Shown: positions 6,304 to 13,847, counted from the first letter of the stretch. The stretch is DNA of 18,051 nucleotides from JBOHUC01 sp050733935 (GCA_050733935.1 JBOHUC010000014.1:1-18051), one strand, 5' to 3'. A program made the numbers and translations. The notes: generated from the sequence alone by a model not told the origin.

Positions 6304-7281
6304 ATGCCGAAGCAACAGGCCGATCGCTGGTGTCTGCTGATCCATAGCCTGCCCACCCGGCCGCTCTACCTACGCGCGCGGATCCGGCGCTTGCTCGACG
6401 AGGCCGGCGCCGCTCCGCTCCGCAAGGCGGTATACGCCCTGCCCGCCTCCGCCGAGGCGCTCGAGCGCCTGCGCGCGATCGCGGGCGAGATCGAAGCCGG
6501 CGGCGGTTCCGCCCTCGTGTGCGATGCCGTCTTCCCGGACGAGGCGACCACAGAGTCGGTGGTCCGCGCCTTCAACGACGAGGTCGCCCGTCGTTACCGC
6601 GATTGGAGCGTCGCGGGGGAACGGGCACTCGCATCACCTGGACGTCCCCTCGCCCGCCTGCGACGGCGCTACGAGGAGTTGAAGGCGCAGGATCTCTTCG
6701 AGGCACCGGGAGCGGTTCGCGCTGCGTCCGTCCTGAAGCGGATCGAGCGTCACCCCGCTCGGGCATCGAAGAAGGCGAGCCTCGTCGGCCTGCGCTGGGT
6801 CACGCGGCGCGGCCTCCTCATCGATCGACTCGCTTGCGCCTGGGTCATCCGCCGCTTCATCGATCCCGAGGCCCGGTTCCGGTTCACCGCGAATCCAGCG
6901 GCCCCCCTTGCGGCCGGCGAGATCGGATTCGACATGCCCGGCGCCGCCATCGCGCACGAGGAGGGCGGCTGCTCGATGGAAACGCTCATCGCGCGCGCGG
7001 GCCTGAAGGATCCGCTACTCCGCTACGTCGCCGACATCGTGCACGACATCGACATCAAGGATGGACGCCATGGCCGTCCCGAGACCGCCGGCTTCGAGCA
7101 GCTCCTCGTCGGCCTCCTGACGTCGACGCCGAGCGACGACGATCGACTGGAGCGGAGCCTCGTGCTCTTCGACGCGCTCCACCTCTCTCCTGCGACAGCG
7201 GCGTCAGCAACGTCGCCGGGCCTCGGACCGGCGCCCCGCGTGCGCATTCCCTCGTCGCTCCGTCGCCGGAGGCCGCGATGA
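6304..7281 (+). CDS. chrB: Chromate resistance regulator ChrB
   Basis: A 325-residue protein with both ChrB parts. The N-terminal domain (about residues 8-150) starts WCLLIHSLPTRPLYLRARI and includes KAVYALPAS, with the ferredoxin-like look of ChrB_N. The C-terminal chromate-resistance domain (about 165-295) has RRGLLIDRLACAWVIRRFIDP, HEEGGCSMETLI and IVHDIDIKDGRHGRPET, whose conserved His, Cys and Asp residues are candidate metal or oxyanion ligands. ChrB in Ochrobactrum tritici was reported to be a chromate-sensing repressor of its operon. The last 25 or so residues are Ser/Pro/Arg-rich and probably disordered. The ATG at 6304 follows GAGGA by 6 nt, better than an upstream in-frame GTG at 6271. 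Its TGA overlaps the next gene's ATG (ATGA). Confidence 0.9.
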   Translation: MPKQQADRWCLLIHSLPTRPLYLRARIRRLLDEAGAAPLRKAVYALPASAEALERLRAIAGEIEAGGGSALVCDAVFPDEATTESVVRAFNDEVARRYRDWSVAGERALASPGRPLARLRRRYEELKAQDLFEAPGAVRAASVLKRIERHPARASKKASLVGLRWVTRRGLLIDRLACAWVIRRFIDPEARFRFTANPAAPLAAGEIGFDMPGAAIAHEEGGCSMETLIARAGLKDPLLRYVADIVHDIDIKDGRHGRPETAGFEQLLVGLLTSTPSDDDRLERSLVLFDALHLSPATAASATSPGLGPAPRVRIPSSLRRRRPR

Positions 7282-8264
7282 ACCCCGTCGAAACGCTGAC
7301 TCTCACCGCCTCCGACATTGCCCGCTGCCTGACCCCATCGACGTGCCGCACGGCCGTCGAACAGGCGTTCGCGTTGCTCGCCGAGGGTCGCGTGCCCGCC
7401 GCCCGCTCGAGCGGGTTCGAGTCGCCCCTCGGAACCTTTCACGCCAAGCTCGCCCTCTACGACGCCGGGCGGGCGCGCTTCGTCGCCAAGATCAACGGGA
7501 ACTTCCCTAAGAACCTCGCGACGTCGGGGCTGCCCACGGTGCAGGGCGTGCTGATCCTCTCCGATGCCGCCGACGGCCGGCCGCTCGCGATCATGGACTC
7601 GGCGATGGTGACCGCCTTGCGCACGGCCGCCGCCTCCGCCGTCGCCGCGGACCACCTCGCACGCCGTGACGCCGCCGTCCTCGCCGTCGTGGGTTGCGGC
7701 CTGCAGGGGGCGCCCCACATCACCGCGCTGAGCGAGGTGCGCCCGATTCGCGAGATCCGCCTCTACGACATGGTCGCGGAGCGCGCGGCCGCGCTCGCGA
7801 GGCAACACCAGGGCGGCGGCTTGAGTTGCCGGGCGGTGACTTCGATCGCCGAGGCCACGCACGGAGCCGACCTCGTGGCCACCTGCACGACCGGCGGCGC
7901 ATTCGTGCTCGACCGCGCCGACGTCGACCCCGGCACCTTCGTAGCCGCGGTCGGGACTGACAATCCTCACAAGCGTGAGATCGCGCCCGGCTTGATGAGT
8001 GCGGCGTGCGTCGTCGTCGACGATCTCGATCAGTGCGCCAGGGGCGGCGACCTGCACCACGCGATCGCCGCCGGCGCCATGACCGCAGACGACGTCCACT
8101 CCGACCTTGCCCGCGTGGTCGCGGGGCGGCACCCGCCGCTCACCGATCAGGTCGTGGTCTTCGACTCGACCGGCGTCGCGCTCGAGGACGCCGCCGCGGC
8201 CGACTTCGTTTATGAGCGCGCGCGAGAGCTCGGTCTGGGACACGCAATTCGATTGGCTCAGTGA
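7278..8264 (+). CDS. Ornithine cyclodeaminase/mu-crystallin family NAD(P)-dependent enzyme
   Basis: A 328-residue protein of the OCD/mu-crystallin family, of normal length. The N-terminal substrate part includes FHAKLALYD and FVAKINGNFPKNL (Lys57 and Lys71 are candidates for substrate binding) and SAMVTALRTAAAS (Arg115). The Rossmann motif is VVGCGLQG (about residues 137-144); ADLVATCTTGG, AVGTDNPHKREI and VFDSTGVALEDAAAADFVYERA are typical family blocks. Members are imine reductases, cyclodeaminases or alanine dehydrogenases acting on small amino or imino acids; the substrate cannot be told from sequence. The gene is translationally coupled to chrB (ATGA overlap; GGAGG 5 nt upstream of the ATG), so it is part of the chromate operon, where this family is not a standard component. 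It is followed 32 nt later by the rhodanese fusion gene. Confidence 0.88.
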   Translation: MNPVETLTLTASDIARCLTPSTCRTAVEQAFALLAEGRVPAARSSGFESPLGTFHAKLALYDAGRARFVAKINGNFPKNLATSGLPTVQGVLILSDAADGRPLAIMDSAMVTALRTAAASAVAADHLARRDAAVLAVVGCGLQGAPHITALSEVRPIREIRLYDMVAERAAALARQHQGGGLSCRAVTSIAEATHGADLVATCTTGGAFVLDRADVDPGTFVAAVGTDNPHKREIAPGLMSAACVVVDDLDQCARGGDLHHAIAAGAMTADDVHSDLARVVAGRHPPLTDQVVVFDSTGVALEDAAAADFVYERARELGLGHAIRLAQ

Positions 8265-8296
8265 CCGCACGTGACTTCGAACCTTGAGGAGGACAT

Positions 8297-9118
8297 ATGT
8301 CGTCTGCCACGGAAGTCTCCGTTCCTCAGCTCAGCCCTCTCGTGGGCACCCCCGGTGCGCCCGAGATCCTCGACGTGCGCACCGATGAGGCGTTCGCCAA
8401 AGATCCGCGACTGATCGCCGGCGCGCAGCGACGCGATGCCCGTACGGTGGAGGAGTGGGCCCCGCTCTACTCGGGTCGACGCGTCGTGGTGGCCTGTCTT
8501 GCCGGGCAGGAACGAAGCCACGGCGTTGCCTCATGGCTCCGGCAGTCCGGCGCTCAGGCTCAGGCACTCGAAGGCGGATTCAATGCATGGCGGGAGGCGG
8601 GCGGGCCGCTCGTCGATGCGGGCAAGCTCCCACGGCGGGACGCCCTGGGACGCACGGTATGGGTGACACGCGCCCGACCCAAGATCGATCGCATCGCGTG
8701 TCCATGGCTCGTGCGCCGGTTCATCGACCCGCACGCCGTATTCCTCTTCGTGCCGTCTGCCCAGGTGGCGAGCGTCGCCGAAACCTTCCAGGCCACGCCG
8801 TTCGACGTGGAAGGCGTGTTCTGGTCCCACCGCGGCGAGCACTGCACGTTCGACACCATGCTCGAGGAGCTCGGGCTCGAAGTGCCGGCGCTCCGTCAGC
8901 TCGCGCTCATCGTGCGCGCGGCCGACACCGCGCGCATGGATGTGGCTCCGGAGGCCGCCGGTCTTCTCGCCGTATCGGTCGGTCTTTCGCGCCTGTACCA
9001 GGACGACCTGCAGCAGCTCGAAGCAACGCTTGCCGTCTACGACGCTCTCTACCTGTGGGTGCAGGGTGCCGCGGACGACACTCACAATCGGCCTTCGCTG
9101 ATCCCGGCGTCGGCGTGA
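8297..9118 (+). CDS. Rhodanese-ChrB C-domain fusion protein
   Basis: A 273-residue two-domain protein. Residues about 8-105 form a rhodanese domain (EILDVRTDEAF, then an active-site loop ACLAGQERSHG with Cys67, then LEGGFNAWREAGGP), resembling the ChrE sulfurtransferases of chr operons. Residues about 118-260 are a ChrB-type chromate-resistance domain (RPKIDRIACPWLVRRFIDP, HRGEHCTFDTMLEELG, YDALYLWVQG), paralogous to the C-terminal half of the ChrB two genes upstream. The domain is not preceded by ChrB_N, so it probably acts enzymatically or in metal binding rather than as a regulator (inference). ATG 8297 follows a strong GAGGAGGA. The stop TGA overlaps the GTG start of chrA, so the two are translationally coupled. 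Confidence 0.88.
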   Translation: MSSATEVSVPQLSPLVGTPGAPEILDVRTDEAFAKDPRLIAGAQRRDARTVEEWAPLYSGRRVVVACLAGQERSHGVASWLRQSGAQAQALEGGFNAWREAGGPLVDAGKLPRRDALGRTVWVTRARPKIDRIACPWLVRRFIDPHAVFLFVPSAQVASVAETFQATPFDVEGVFWSHRGEHCTFDTMLEELGLEVPALRQLALIVRAADTARMDVAPEAAGLLAVSVGLSRLYQDDLQQLEATLAVYDALYLWVQGAADDTHNRPSLIPASA

Positions 9119-10413
9119 CGGTTGCGATCGAGTCCCCCGCCGAAGCTCCGCTCGAGGTCACGCGCACGGAGGCCACACGGCTCTGGGCACGGCTCGGGTG
9201 GATGTCGTTCGGTGGACCGACGGCGCAGATCGCGCTCATGCATCGGTGGCTCGTGGACGAGCGTCGCTGGCTTCGCGAGCGGGAGTTCCTCGACGCGCTC
9301 GGCTTCTGCATGCTGCTTCCGGGCCCGGAGGCCATGCAGCTCGCCACCTACTGCGGCTGGAAGTTGCACGGCGTTCGCGGCGGCGTCGTGGCAGGTTCGC
9401 TCTTCGTCCTGCCCGGAGCGCTCGTCATGCTGGCGCTCTCCATTCTCTACGCGGCGGTGGGCGCTCTGCCGTCGGTGATCGCGGCCTTCGCCGGGATCAA
9501 GGCGGCGGCCCTCGCGCTCGTGATCGAGGCCCTGGTTCGGATCGGGCGCCGAACCCTGCGAAGCGCGCGTTACGTGGCGATCGCGCTGCTCTCGTTCGTC
9601 GCGATCTACGTGTTGGCCGTACCGTTCCCGCTCATCGTCGTGGCTGCAGCGTTGATCGGATGGCTCTCGCCCGCAGAAGCAGGTGGATCAGGAGCGCCTC
9701 GGCCGGCCGTGCCACTCGGCGGCACGTTGCGAACCGTGGCGACATGGCTCGCGCTCTGGGTGGTGCCGCTCGCCGCCCTGACGGTCGTGTTCGGCCCGGG
9801 ACACCTGCTCTCACAGCTCGCGTGGTTCTTCTCGAAGCTGGCGGTGGTGACCTTTGGCGGCGCGTACGCGGTGCTCGGGTACATGAGTCAGGAAGTGGTG
9901 ACGGGCAAAGGCTGGCTCGCCCCCGGCCAGATGATCGATGGCCTCGGACTCGCTGAGACGACGCCCGGGCCGCTCATTCTGGTCACCGAGTTCGTGGGCT
10001 TCGTTGCCGCTCACGGCGCGCACCCGGGCTCGCCCTGGGTGTTCGGCCTCCTCGGAGCGGCGGTCGCGCTGTGGTCGACGTTCGTGCCCTGCTTCCTCTG
10101 GATCCTCGCAGGGGCGCCCTACCTGACGGCCCTTCGAGCGTCTCCACGTCTCCAGGAAGGGCTCGCCGCGATCACCGCCGCGGTGCTCGGCGTGATCCTC
10201 AACCTCGCAGTGTGGTTCGGGCTGCACGTCGTCTTCGGTGCGGTGGAAACTCGACACCTGAGCCCCATCCACCTCACGTTGCCTCAGTGGGCCACCCTCG
10301 AGTGGCGCATGGTCGCGATGGTCGTCGCGAGCGCCGTCCTGCTGACCCGATTCCGATGGAGCGTGCACCTGGTGATCGGGGTGATGGCGATCGTCGCTCT
10401 CGCGACACGGTGA
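9115..10413 (+). CDS. chrA: Chromate efflux transporter ChrA
   Basis: A 432-residue long-chain CHR-family transporter with two homologous CHR domains in the inner membrane. The first carries GWMSFGGPTAQIALMHRWLVDERRWL-like residues (29-54) and LPGPEAMQLATYCGW; the second has VVTFGGAYAVLGYMSQE and LGLAETTPGPLILVTEFVGF. About ten or more hydrophobic segments are visible. ChrA proteins export chromate by an antiport mechanism driven by the membrane potential; sulfate-related roles exist in some members. The GTG at 9115 overlaps the upstream TGA (GTGA), with homology starting soon after. The gene closes the chr operon; the AlkD-like gene converges 37 nt downstream with no obvious terminator between them. 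Confidence 0.93.
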   Translation: MTVAIESPAEAPLEVTRTEATRLWARLGWMSFGGPTAQIALMHRWLVDERRWLREREFLDALGFCMLLPGPEAMQLATYCGWKLHGVRGGVVAGSLFVLPGALVMLALSILYAAVGALPSVIAAFAGIKAAALALVIEALVRIGRRTLRSARYVAIALLSFVAIYVLAVPFPLIVVAAALIGWLSPAEAGGSGAPRPAVPLGGTLRTVATWLALWVVPLAALTVVFGPGHLLSQLAWFFSKLAVVTFGGAYAVLGYMSQEVVTGKGWLAPGQMIDGLGLAETTPGPLILVTEFVGFVAAHGAHPGSPWVFGLLGAAVALWSTFVPCFLWILAGAPYLTALRASPRLQEGLAAITAAVLGVILNLAVWFGLHVVFGAVETRHLSPIHLTLPQWATLEWRMVAMVVASAVLLTRFRWSVHLVIGVMAIVALATR

Positions 10414-10450
10414 ATCCGCTCGATTGCCCCGTCAGGCGCGCGCGTTGTTC

Positions 10451-11116
10451 TCAGCCCTGTCGGCTCACCATGTAGTTGATCCAGATCGGGGCGAAAGGTG
10501 GCGTGCAACCCTTCGCAACGGGCCAGTCCCGATAGAGACCCACCTTCTCGCCAATGGCGATCGCCCGCTTGCGAAGCTTCGGGGCGTGGATCCCGATGTT
10601 CGCGAGCGTATTGTTCATCGTCCACTGCACTTCGGGCACGGCGTCTGCCATTTCCGACTCGATGCGATCCAGCAGCGCCGGCAAGTCGAGCCCCTCCGGA
10701 CTCTGCGCGACCCGCACGCCCGTGAGGTGCCAGCCGGCCCGAGCCGCCCAGCGGTCCTCCGCAGCCATCCACCTCTCGCGCAGCGCCTCTTTGTCGGGGT
10801 GCTTCGAAACGACGTAGGAGTTGAGCCAGTCTGCCACGCGCACGTAGCTGATGGACCGCACCATCCGATCCATCGCGTCTTCTGACAGCTTCTTCGGCTG
10901 GATCAGAAGCGCAGCCAGGAACTGAGCGTCCACGTTCCCCGTGTCCCAGAGCGAAACAGCCAGTGCATGGTCCGTCTTGATCTCTTTCGCCACGACTCGG
11001 ATTTCGCCGAGACTGACGCCGAACTGATTGTCGCCGGCACCGCCTTTGGCGTTTTGCGCCCGCACCCTGGCGTCGCCGAGCGCTTCGAGCTGCTTGAGAG
11101 CTTCCCTGGTCGTCAT
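10451..11116 (-). CDS. AlkD-like DNA alkylation repair protein (HEAT-repeat fold)
   Basis: A 221-residue, largely helical protein resembling the DNA alkylation repair (AlkD/AlkC) family: QLEALGDARVRAQNAKGGAGDNQFGV near the N terminus, LAALLIQPKKLSEDAMDRMVRSISYVRVADWLNSYVV (about 68-103), and RWAARAGWHLTG (122-133). Such proteins scan DNA with HEAT-like repeats and, in the active branch, excise positively charged N3- or N7-alkylated bases without base flipping. I cannot align the catalytic Asp and Trp with certainty, so glycosylase activity is not assured. The ATG at 11116 follows AGGAG by about 10 nt. It is the last gene of a minus-strand run, 26 nt after the DUF4239 gene. Confidence 0.78.
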   Translation of the reverse strand: MTTREALKQLEALGDARVRAQNAKGGAGDNQFGVSLGEIRVVAKEIKTDHALAVSLWDTGNVDAQFLAALLIQPKKLSEDAMDRMVRSISYVRVADWLNSYVVSKHPDKEALRERWMAAEDRWAARAGWHLTGVRVAQSPEGLDLPALLDRIESEMADAVPEVQWTMNNTLANIGIHAPKLRKRAIAIGEKVGLYRDWPVAKGCTPPFAPIWINYMVSRQG

Positions 11117-11142
11117 GGTCGTGGTTCTCCTGAAACAAACAC

Positions 11143-11910
11143 TCACTCTCCGAGAATTCGCAGGGCCTGCTCGAACGCTTCGGAATCGACGCGAGTGATC
11201 CCGGAGAAGGGATGCTCGAGGGCGAGGATCGAGAGCAGCACGAGCCCGATCGTGATCGCGAGGCCGGCCGTCATCAACGAGTGGGCCCACGTGCTTTTCG
11301 TCCCGAAGAACAGGCAAAAGCCGATTGCAACGGCACCGGCACCAAGCAGAACCATCCACATGATTCCGGGCACGCTGGAACGCACTCCAAGGAGCCGACT
11401 CCGCCGTTGATCGCCGAGGAAGTTCATCCGCGAGACGGACTCGGCGTACCAGACCCGCTGATGCTCGTCCTGTGGCTTGAACTCGTGGTACGTCCGCCAG
11501 ATCTCGTTGTACGCCTCCCAGGTCTCGGGGCTCGACTTGCCAGCGGCCATGGCCGGCCACTCCTTCTCCACCACGAGACGGGCATAGGCCCGTAGCTGCT
11601 CCCCCACCGCGTCGCGGACTTCGGGCGGGAAGACCTGTGCGTCGCGGTACAGGTCGGCCAGGGCGTTGGCTTCCGCCTCGACGATTTCCTGGGCATGCCG
11701 GAACTGTTCCCAGACGATGATCGCCGTGAAGCCAAGCAGGACGGCGTAGACGACGCCGATGACCGCGTAGATGAATCCTGCCACATCGTTGTGACGCGCG
11801 AGGGTTTCGGGCCCGACGGTGCGGCGGACGAGGAGGACGCCGCCCACCGCGGCCGCAGGCATGGCGACGAGAAGGAGAAAGCCCGAGAACCACACTTCGG
11901 GAGTCGGCAT
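11143..11910 (-). CDS. DUF4239 (bestrophin-like) membrane protein
   Basis: A 255-residue membrane protein with two hydrophobic helices near the N terminus (about 8-28 and 44-66) and two near the C terminus (about 182-203 and 212-231), separated by a hydrophilic helical domain (about 68-175). This topology and features such as IGVVYAVLLGFTAIIVWEQF and EAEANALADLYRDA match the DUF4239 family, distantly likened to bestrophin channels; function is unknown. The ATG at 11910 lies 4 nt after the stop of the upstream small gene, with GAGG about 10 nt before it inside that gene, so the two are almost certainly co-transcribed. Confidence 0.75.
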   Translation of the reverse strand: MPTPEVWFSGFLLLVAMPAAAVGGVLLVRRTVGPETLARHNDVAGFIYAVIGVVYAVLLGFTAIIVWEQFRHAQEIVEAEANALADLYRDAQVFPPEVRDAVGEQLRAYARLVVEKEWPAMAAGKSSPETWEAYNEIWRTYHEFKPQDEHQRVWYAESVSRMNFLGDQRRSRLLGVRSSVPGIMWMVLLGAGAVAIGFCLFFGTKSTWAHSLMTAGLAITIGLVLLSILALEHPFSGITRVDSEAFEQALRILGE

Positions 11911-11914
11911 GCGA

Positions 11915-12322
11915 TCATTCGCCTCGCTGAAGCTTTTCGAGTTGAAGCGTCGGGGCGTATTCGGCCGCCCAGTCTTCGGTTTCCGAGAGTGCGAAGAACA
12001 ACTCGCCGTCCTTTGCATCGCGGGGGACGCCGGCCAAGGATACGCGAGCCGTCCGGTCGGCCGTGTCGCCGACGAAGCGCCAGGTGATCGTAACCTCGCC
12101 GGGAAGAGTCTGCGCGCCCGGATAGTTGAAGGAGTGCTCGCCGCGCGCGAGAGTCCGGCACTCGATGGGCCGCTTGAAACCGGCCAGGCTCAGCGTGGCG
12201 ATTTCGGAAGGGTTGTGATTCTTGAAGCCGATCGCGCCGCGGTAGCCAGACGCGCGAGCCTTGAGGAACAGCCCGACGACCAGAGCCGCTGCCGCAGTCC
12301 CGAGGACGATGAAGGGGTTCAT
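11915..12322 (-). CDS. Small membrane-anchored protein of unknown function
   Basis: A 135-residue protein I do not recognise. Residues 3-20 form one hydrophobic segment (FIVLGTAAAALVVGLFL), probably an uncleaved membrane anchor, followed by positive residues (KARASGYR). The rest is beta-rich: GAIGFKNHNPSEIATLSLAGFK, EVTITWRFVGDT and TARVSLAGVP, suggesting an extracytoplasmic beta-sandwich domain if the topology is N-in. One Cys (Cys55) is present. It sits in a minus-strand run, 25 nt after the YdeI-like gene and 4 nt before the DUF4239 gene, so a partnership with that membrane protein is a reasonable guess. No strong Shine-Dalgarno precedes the ATG. Confidence 0.7.
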   Translation of the reverse strand: MNPFIVLGTAAAALVVGLFLKARASGYRGAIGFKNHNPSEIATLSLAGFKRPIECRTLARGEHSFNYPGAQTLPGEVTITWRFVGDTADRTARVSLAGVPRDAKDGELFFALSETEDWAAEYAPTLQLEKLQRGE

Positions 12323-12347
12323 GACAGGCCGGCCGGCGTAGAGCGCG

Positions 12348-12950
12348 TCATTTCCGTTCGTACTTCCAGTTCCGGGACTTCCCTTCGGCGAGCCACTCGA
12401 GAGTCGTCGCTAGGCGTTTCTTCCGCGTCTCGTCCCGCTTCGCCTCCTCGATCCACTCGACGTATTCATTCTGATGGCTCTGGCTCATCGCCGCGAACGC
12501 CTTCCCGGCTCTGGCGCTTCGCTTGAGCGCCGCGGTGAGGTCGGCGGGCACTTTGAGCACCTTCAGGGCGGTCGACCGTGCGCGGGGCTTGGGCTTGATG
12601 CCTGCATCTTTCCGCGCGACGGCCTCGCGGACGTGCTTCACCAGCGTGCGGTCCGAAGGGAGATCGTCGAGGCTCGTGATGCGTCCGTACTGACCCATCG
12701 CTTCGCTTGCCTTCGCGCCGGCGCCCGTGTCCATCGAGCGATCCCAGAATCCGAACGCACAGTGCGCCTTGAACGAAGCCATGCCACACAGGATGCCGTC
12801 GTACAGGAACGTCGGCATGCCCCAGCGAATTCCCTCCTCCACCTCCGGGCAGCCTTCGTGCACGAGCTTCCGCAGATGCTTGAGGATCGGCCGCGCGAAC
12901 GGCTGCGCGTCCGCGATGTAGGCGTCGATGCGCGCGTCCTTCTTTCCCAT
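12348..12950 (-). CDS. YdeI/OmdA family protein (DUF1801 plus OmdA-type C-terminal domain)
   Basis: A 200-residue soluble protein. Residues 1-120 are DUF1801-like (IDAYIADAQPFARPILKHLRKLVHEGCPEVEEGIRWGMPTF and ITSLDDLPSD). The C-terminal part (about 130-200: KVPADLTAALKRSARAGKAFAAMSQSHQNEYVEWIEEAKRDETRKKRL) is the domain of 'bacteriocin-protection, YdeI/OmpD-associated' proteins. In Salmonella the ydeI/omdA locus is linked to polymyxin and peptide resistance; the biochemical function is unknown. The ATG at 12950 is preceded by GGGAG about 6 nt away, and homology begins immediately. It lies 23 nt downstream of a truncated VOC gene, suggesting they were once one operon. Its present promoter is not obvious. 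Confidence 0.83.
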   Translation of the reverse strand: MGKKDARIDAYIADAQPFARPILKHLRKLVHEGCPEVEEGIRWGMPTFLYDGILCGMASFKAHCAFGFWDRSMDTGAGAKASEAMGQYGRITSLDDLPSDRTLVKHVREAVARKDAGIKPKPRARSTALKVLKVPADLTAALKRSARAGKAFAAMSQSHQNEYVEWIEEAKRDETRKKRLATTLEWLAEGKSRNWKYERK

Positions 12951-12973
12951 GAACGTCTCCCGTGCGCCCTCAG

Positions 12974-13110
12974 TCACAGTGCTGCGGGCTGGAACATTCC
13001 GAACGGCACCCCCTCCGGATCGTGGAGGATCGCAAGTTCGTCGCCGTCGGGCAACTTCTGAGGAGGCACGAGGACCTTGGCCCCAAGGGCGGTCGCCTGC
13101 GGTCGTTTGA
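12974..13110 (-). pseudogene. C-terminal remnant of a VOC/glyoxalase-family gene
   Basis: The minus strand encodes about 40 residues ending at a TGA at 12976-12974: ATALGAKVLVPP, then LPDGDELAILHDPEGVPFGMFQP. This is the last beta-alpha-beta-beta module of vicinal oxygen chelate proteins, with the typical LxDPxGxxFGxxxP ending. The frame extends upstream only as low-complexity Gly/Arg/Pro sequence without family features, and the first two-thirds of a roughly 120-260-residue VOC protein are missing. The break lies near 13110, where a TTGACA promoter element of the opposite gene begins. I read this as a deletion remnant, not a functional gene. Confidence 0.65.
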
Positions 13111-13135
13111 CAGCGTGCGGGGCCGGGACTACGCT
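13107..13135 (+). promoter_or_regulatory. Candidate sigma70-type promoter of the DUF308 gene
   Basis: A perfect consensus -35 TTGACA (13107-13112) is followed after 17 bp by TACGCT (13130-13135), a weak -10. Transcription would begin near 13142 and leave a leader of about 64 nt before the ATG at 13206. Confidence 0.45.
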
Positions 13136-13205
13136 CCGCGCCTCTCCCCCCTCGCCGCGTCCACCCATCCCACGGAAGCGGCACGTCCCCAACACGGAGG
13201 TTCAG

Positions 13206-13751
13206 ATGCTCGCCTTCCTCGCCAAGCGATGGTGGGTGCTGCTACTCCGCGGAATCGCCGCGGTGCTTTTCGGATTCCTCGCGATCGCCTGGCCGGACAT
13301 CGCGCTCTACTCGTTCGTCCTCCTGTTCGGGTTCTACGCCATCGTCGACGGAGTGAGCGCGCTCGTGCTCGGATTCCGCGGATCGAAGGACGGAGGAATG
13401 TGGTGGCAGATGATTCTCATCGGACTCGCGGGCATCGCGGCCGGGATCATCTCGTTCGTCCAACCGGGGATCACGGCCGTCGCGCTCGTGTTCGTAATCG
13501 CGTTCTGGTCGATCGTGCGCGGCGTGTTCGAGATCGCCGCCGCCATAAGGCTCCGCAAGATGATCGAGCACGAATGGCTGCTCGGCCTCTCCGGGGCGCT
13601 TTCGATCGCGTTTGGCGTTTTGCTCTTCCTCCGGCCCGGCGCCGGCGCGCTCGCTCTCGTGCTCCTCATCGGGGCGTTCATGATCGCGCTCGGGTTCGTG
13701 AGCATCATGCTCTCGTTCCGGGTGAAAGCGCTCAAGCCAACCGGGGCGTGA
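13206..13751 (+). CDS. HdeD/DUF308 family membrane protein
   Basis: A 181-residue protein with six hydrophobic segments arranged as three helix pairs, starting MLAFLAKRWWVLLLRGIAAVLFGFLAIAWP, the hallmark of HdeD/DUF308 proteins. Repeated features include FGFYAIVDGVSALVLGFRG, GIISFVQPGITAVALV, IAFWSIVRGVFEIAAAIRLR and GVLLFLRPGAGALALV, consistent with an internal triplication. HdeD in E. coli contributes to acid resistance at high cell density; the molecular role is unknown. The ATG at 13206 follows CGGAGG by 5 nt. The gene stands alone, divergent from the VOC remnant and convergent with the MscS gene. Confidence 0.85.
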   Translation: MLAFLAKRWWVLLLRGIAAVLFGFLAIAWPDIALYSFVLLFGFYAIVDGVSALVLGFRGSKDGGMWWQMILIGLAGIAAGIISFVQPGITAVALVFVIAFWSIVRGVFEIAAAIRLRKMIEHEWLLGLSGALSIAFGVLLFLRPGAGALALVLLIGAFMIALGFVSIMLSFRVKALKPTGA

Positions 13752-13796
13752 GAGATCTTCGGAGGGGTTGCTGATCTCGAACCGGCTTCAGAGGCG

Positions 13797-13816
13797 AACT
13801 TGCCCTGGGGCAAGTT
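13797..13816. repeat. Hairpin 1 downstream of the DUF308 gene
   Basis: A perfect inverted repeat AACTTGCC / GGCAAGTT with a 4-nt loop CTGG, 45 nt after the DUF308 stop. It could act as a terminator hairpin for this gene, but no T tract follows. Confidence 0.55.
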
Positions 13817-13825
13817 GATCGCGCA

Positions 13826-13847
13826 CAACTGGTTTTGAAACCAGTTG
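13826..13847. repeat. Hairpin 2 between convergent genes
   Basis: A perfect inverted repeat CAACTGGTT / AACCAGTTG with a 4-nt loop TTGA, 9 nt after hairpin 1. The arms resemble those of hairpin 1 in part (the AAGTTG and CAACT segments can also cross-pair), so alternative structures are possible. Confidence 0.55.
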
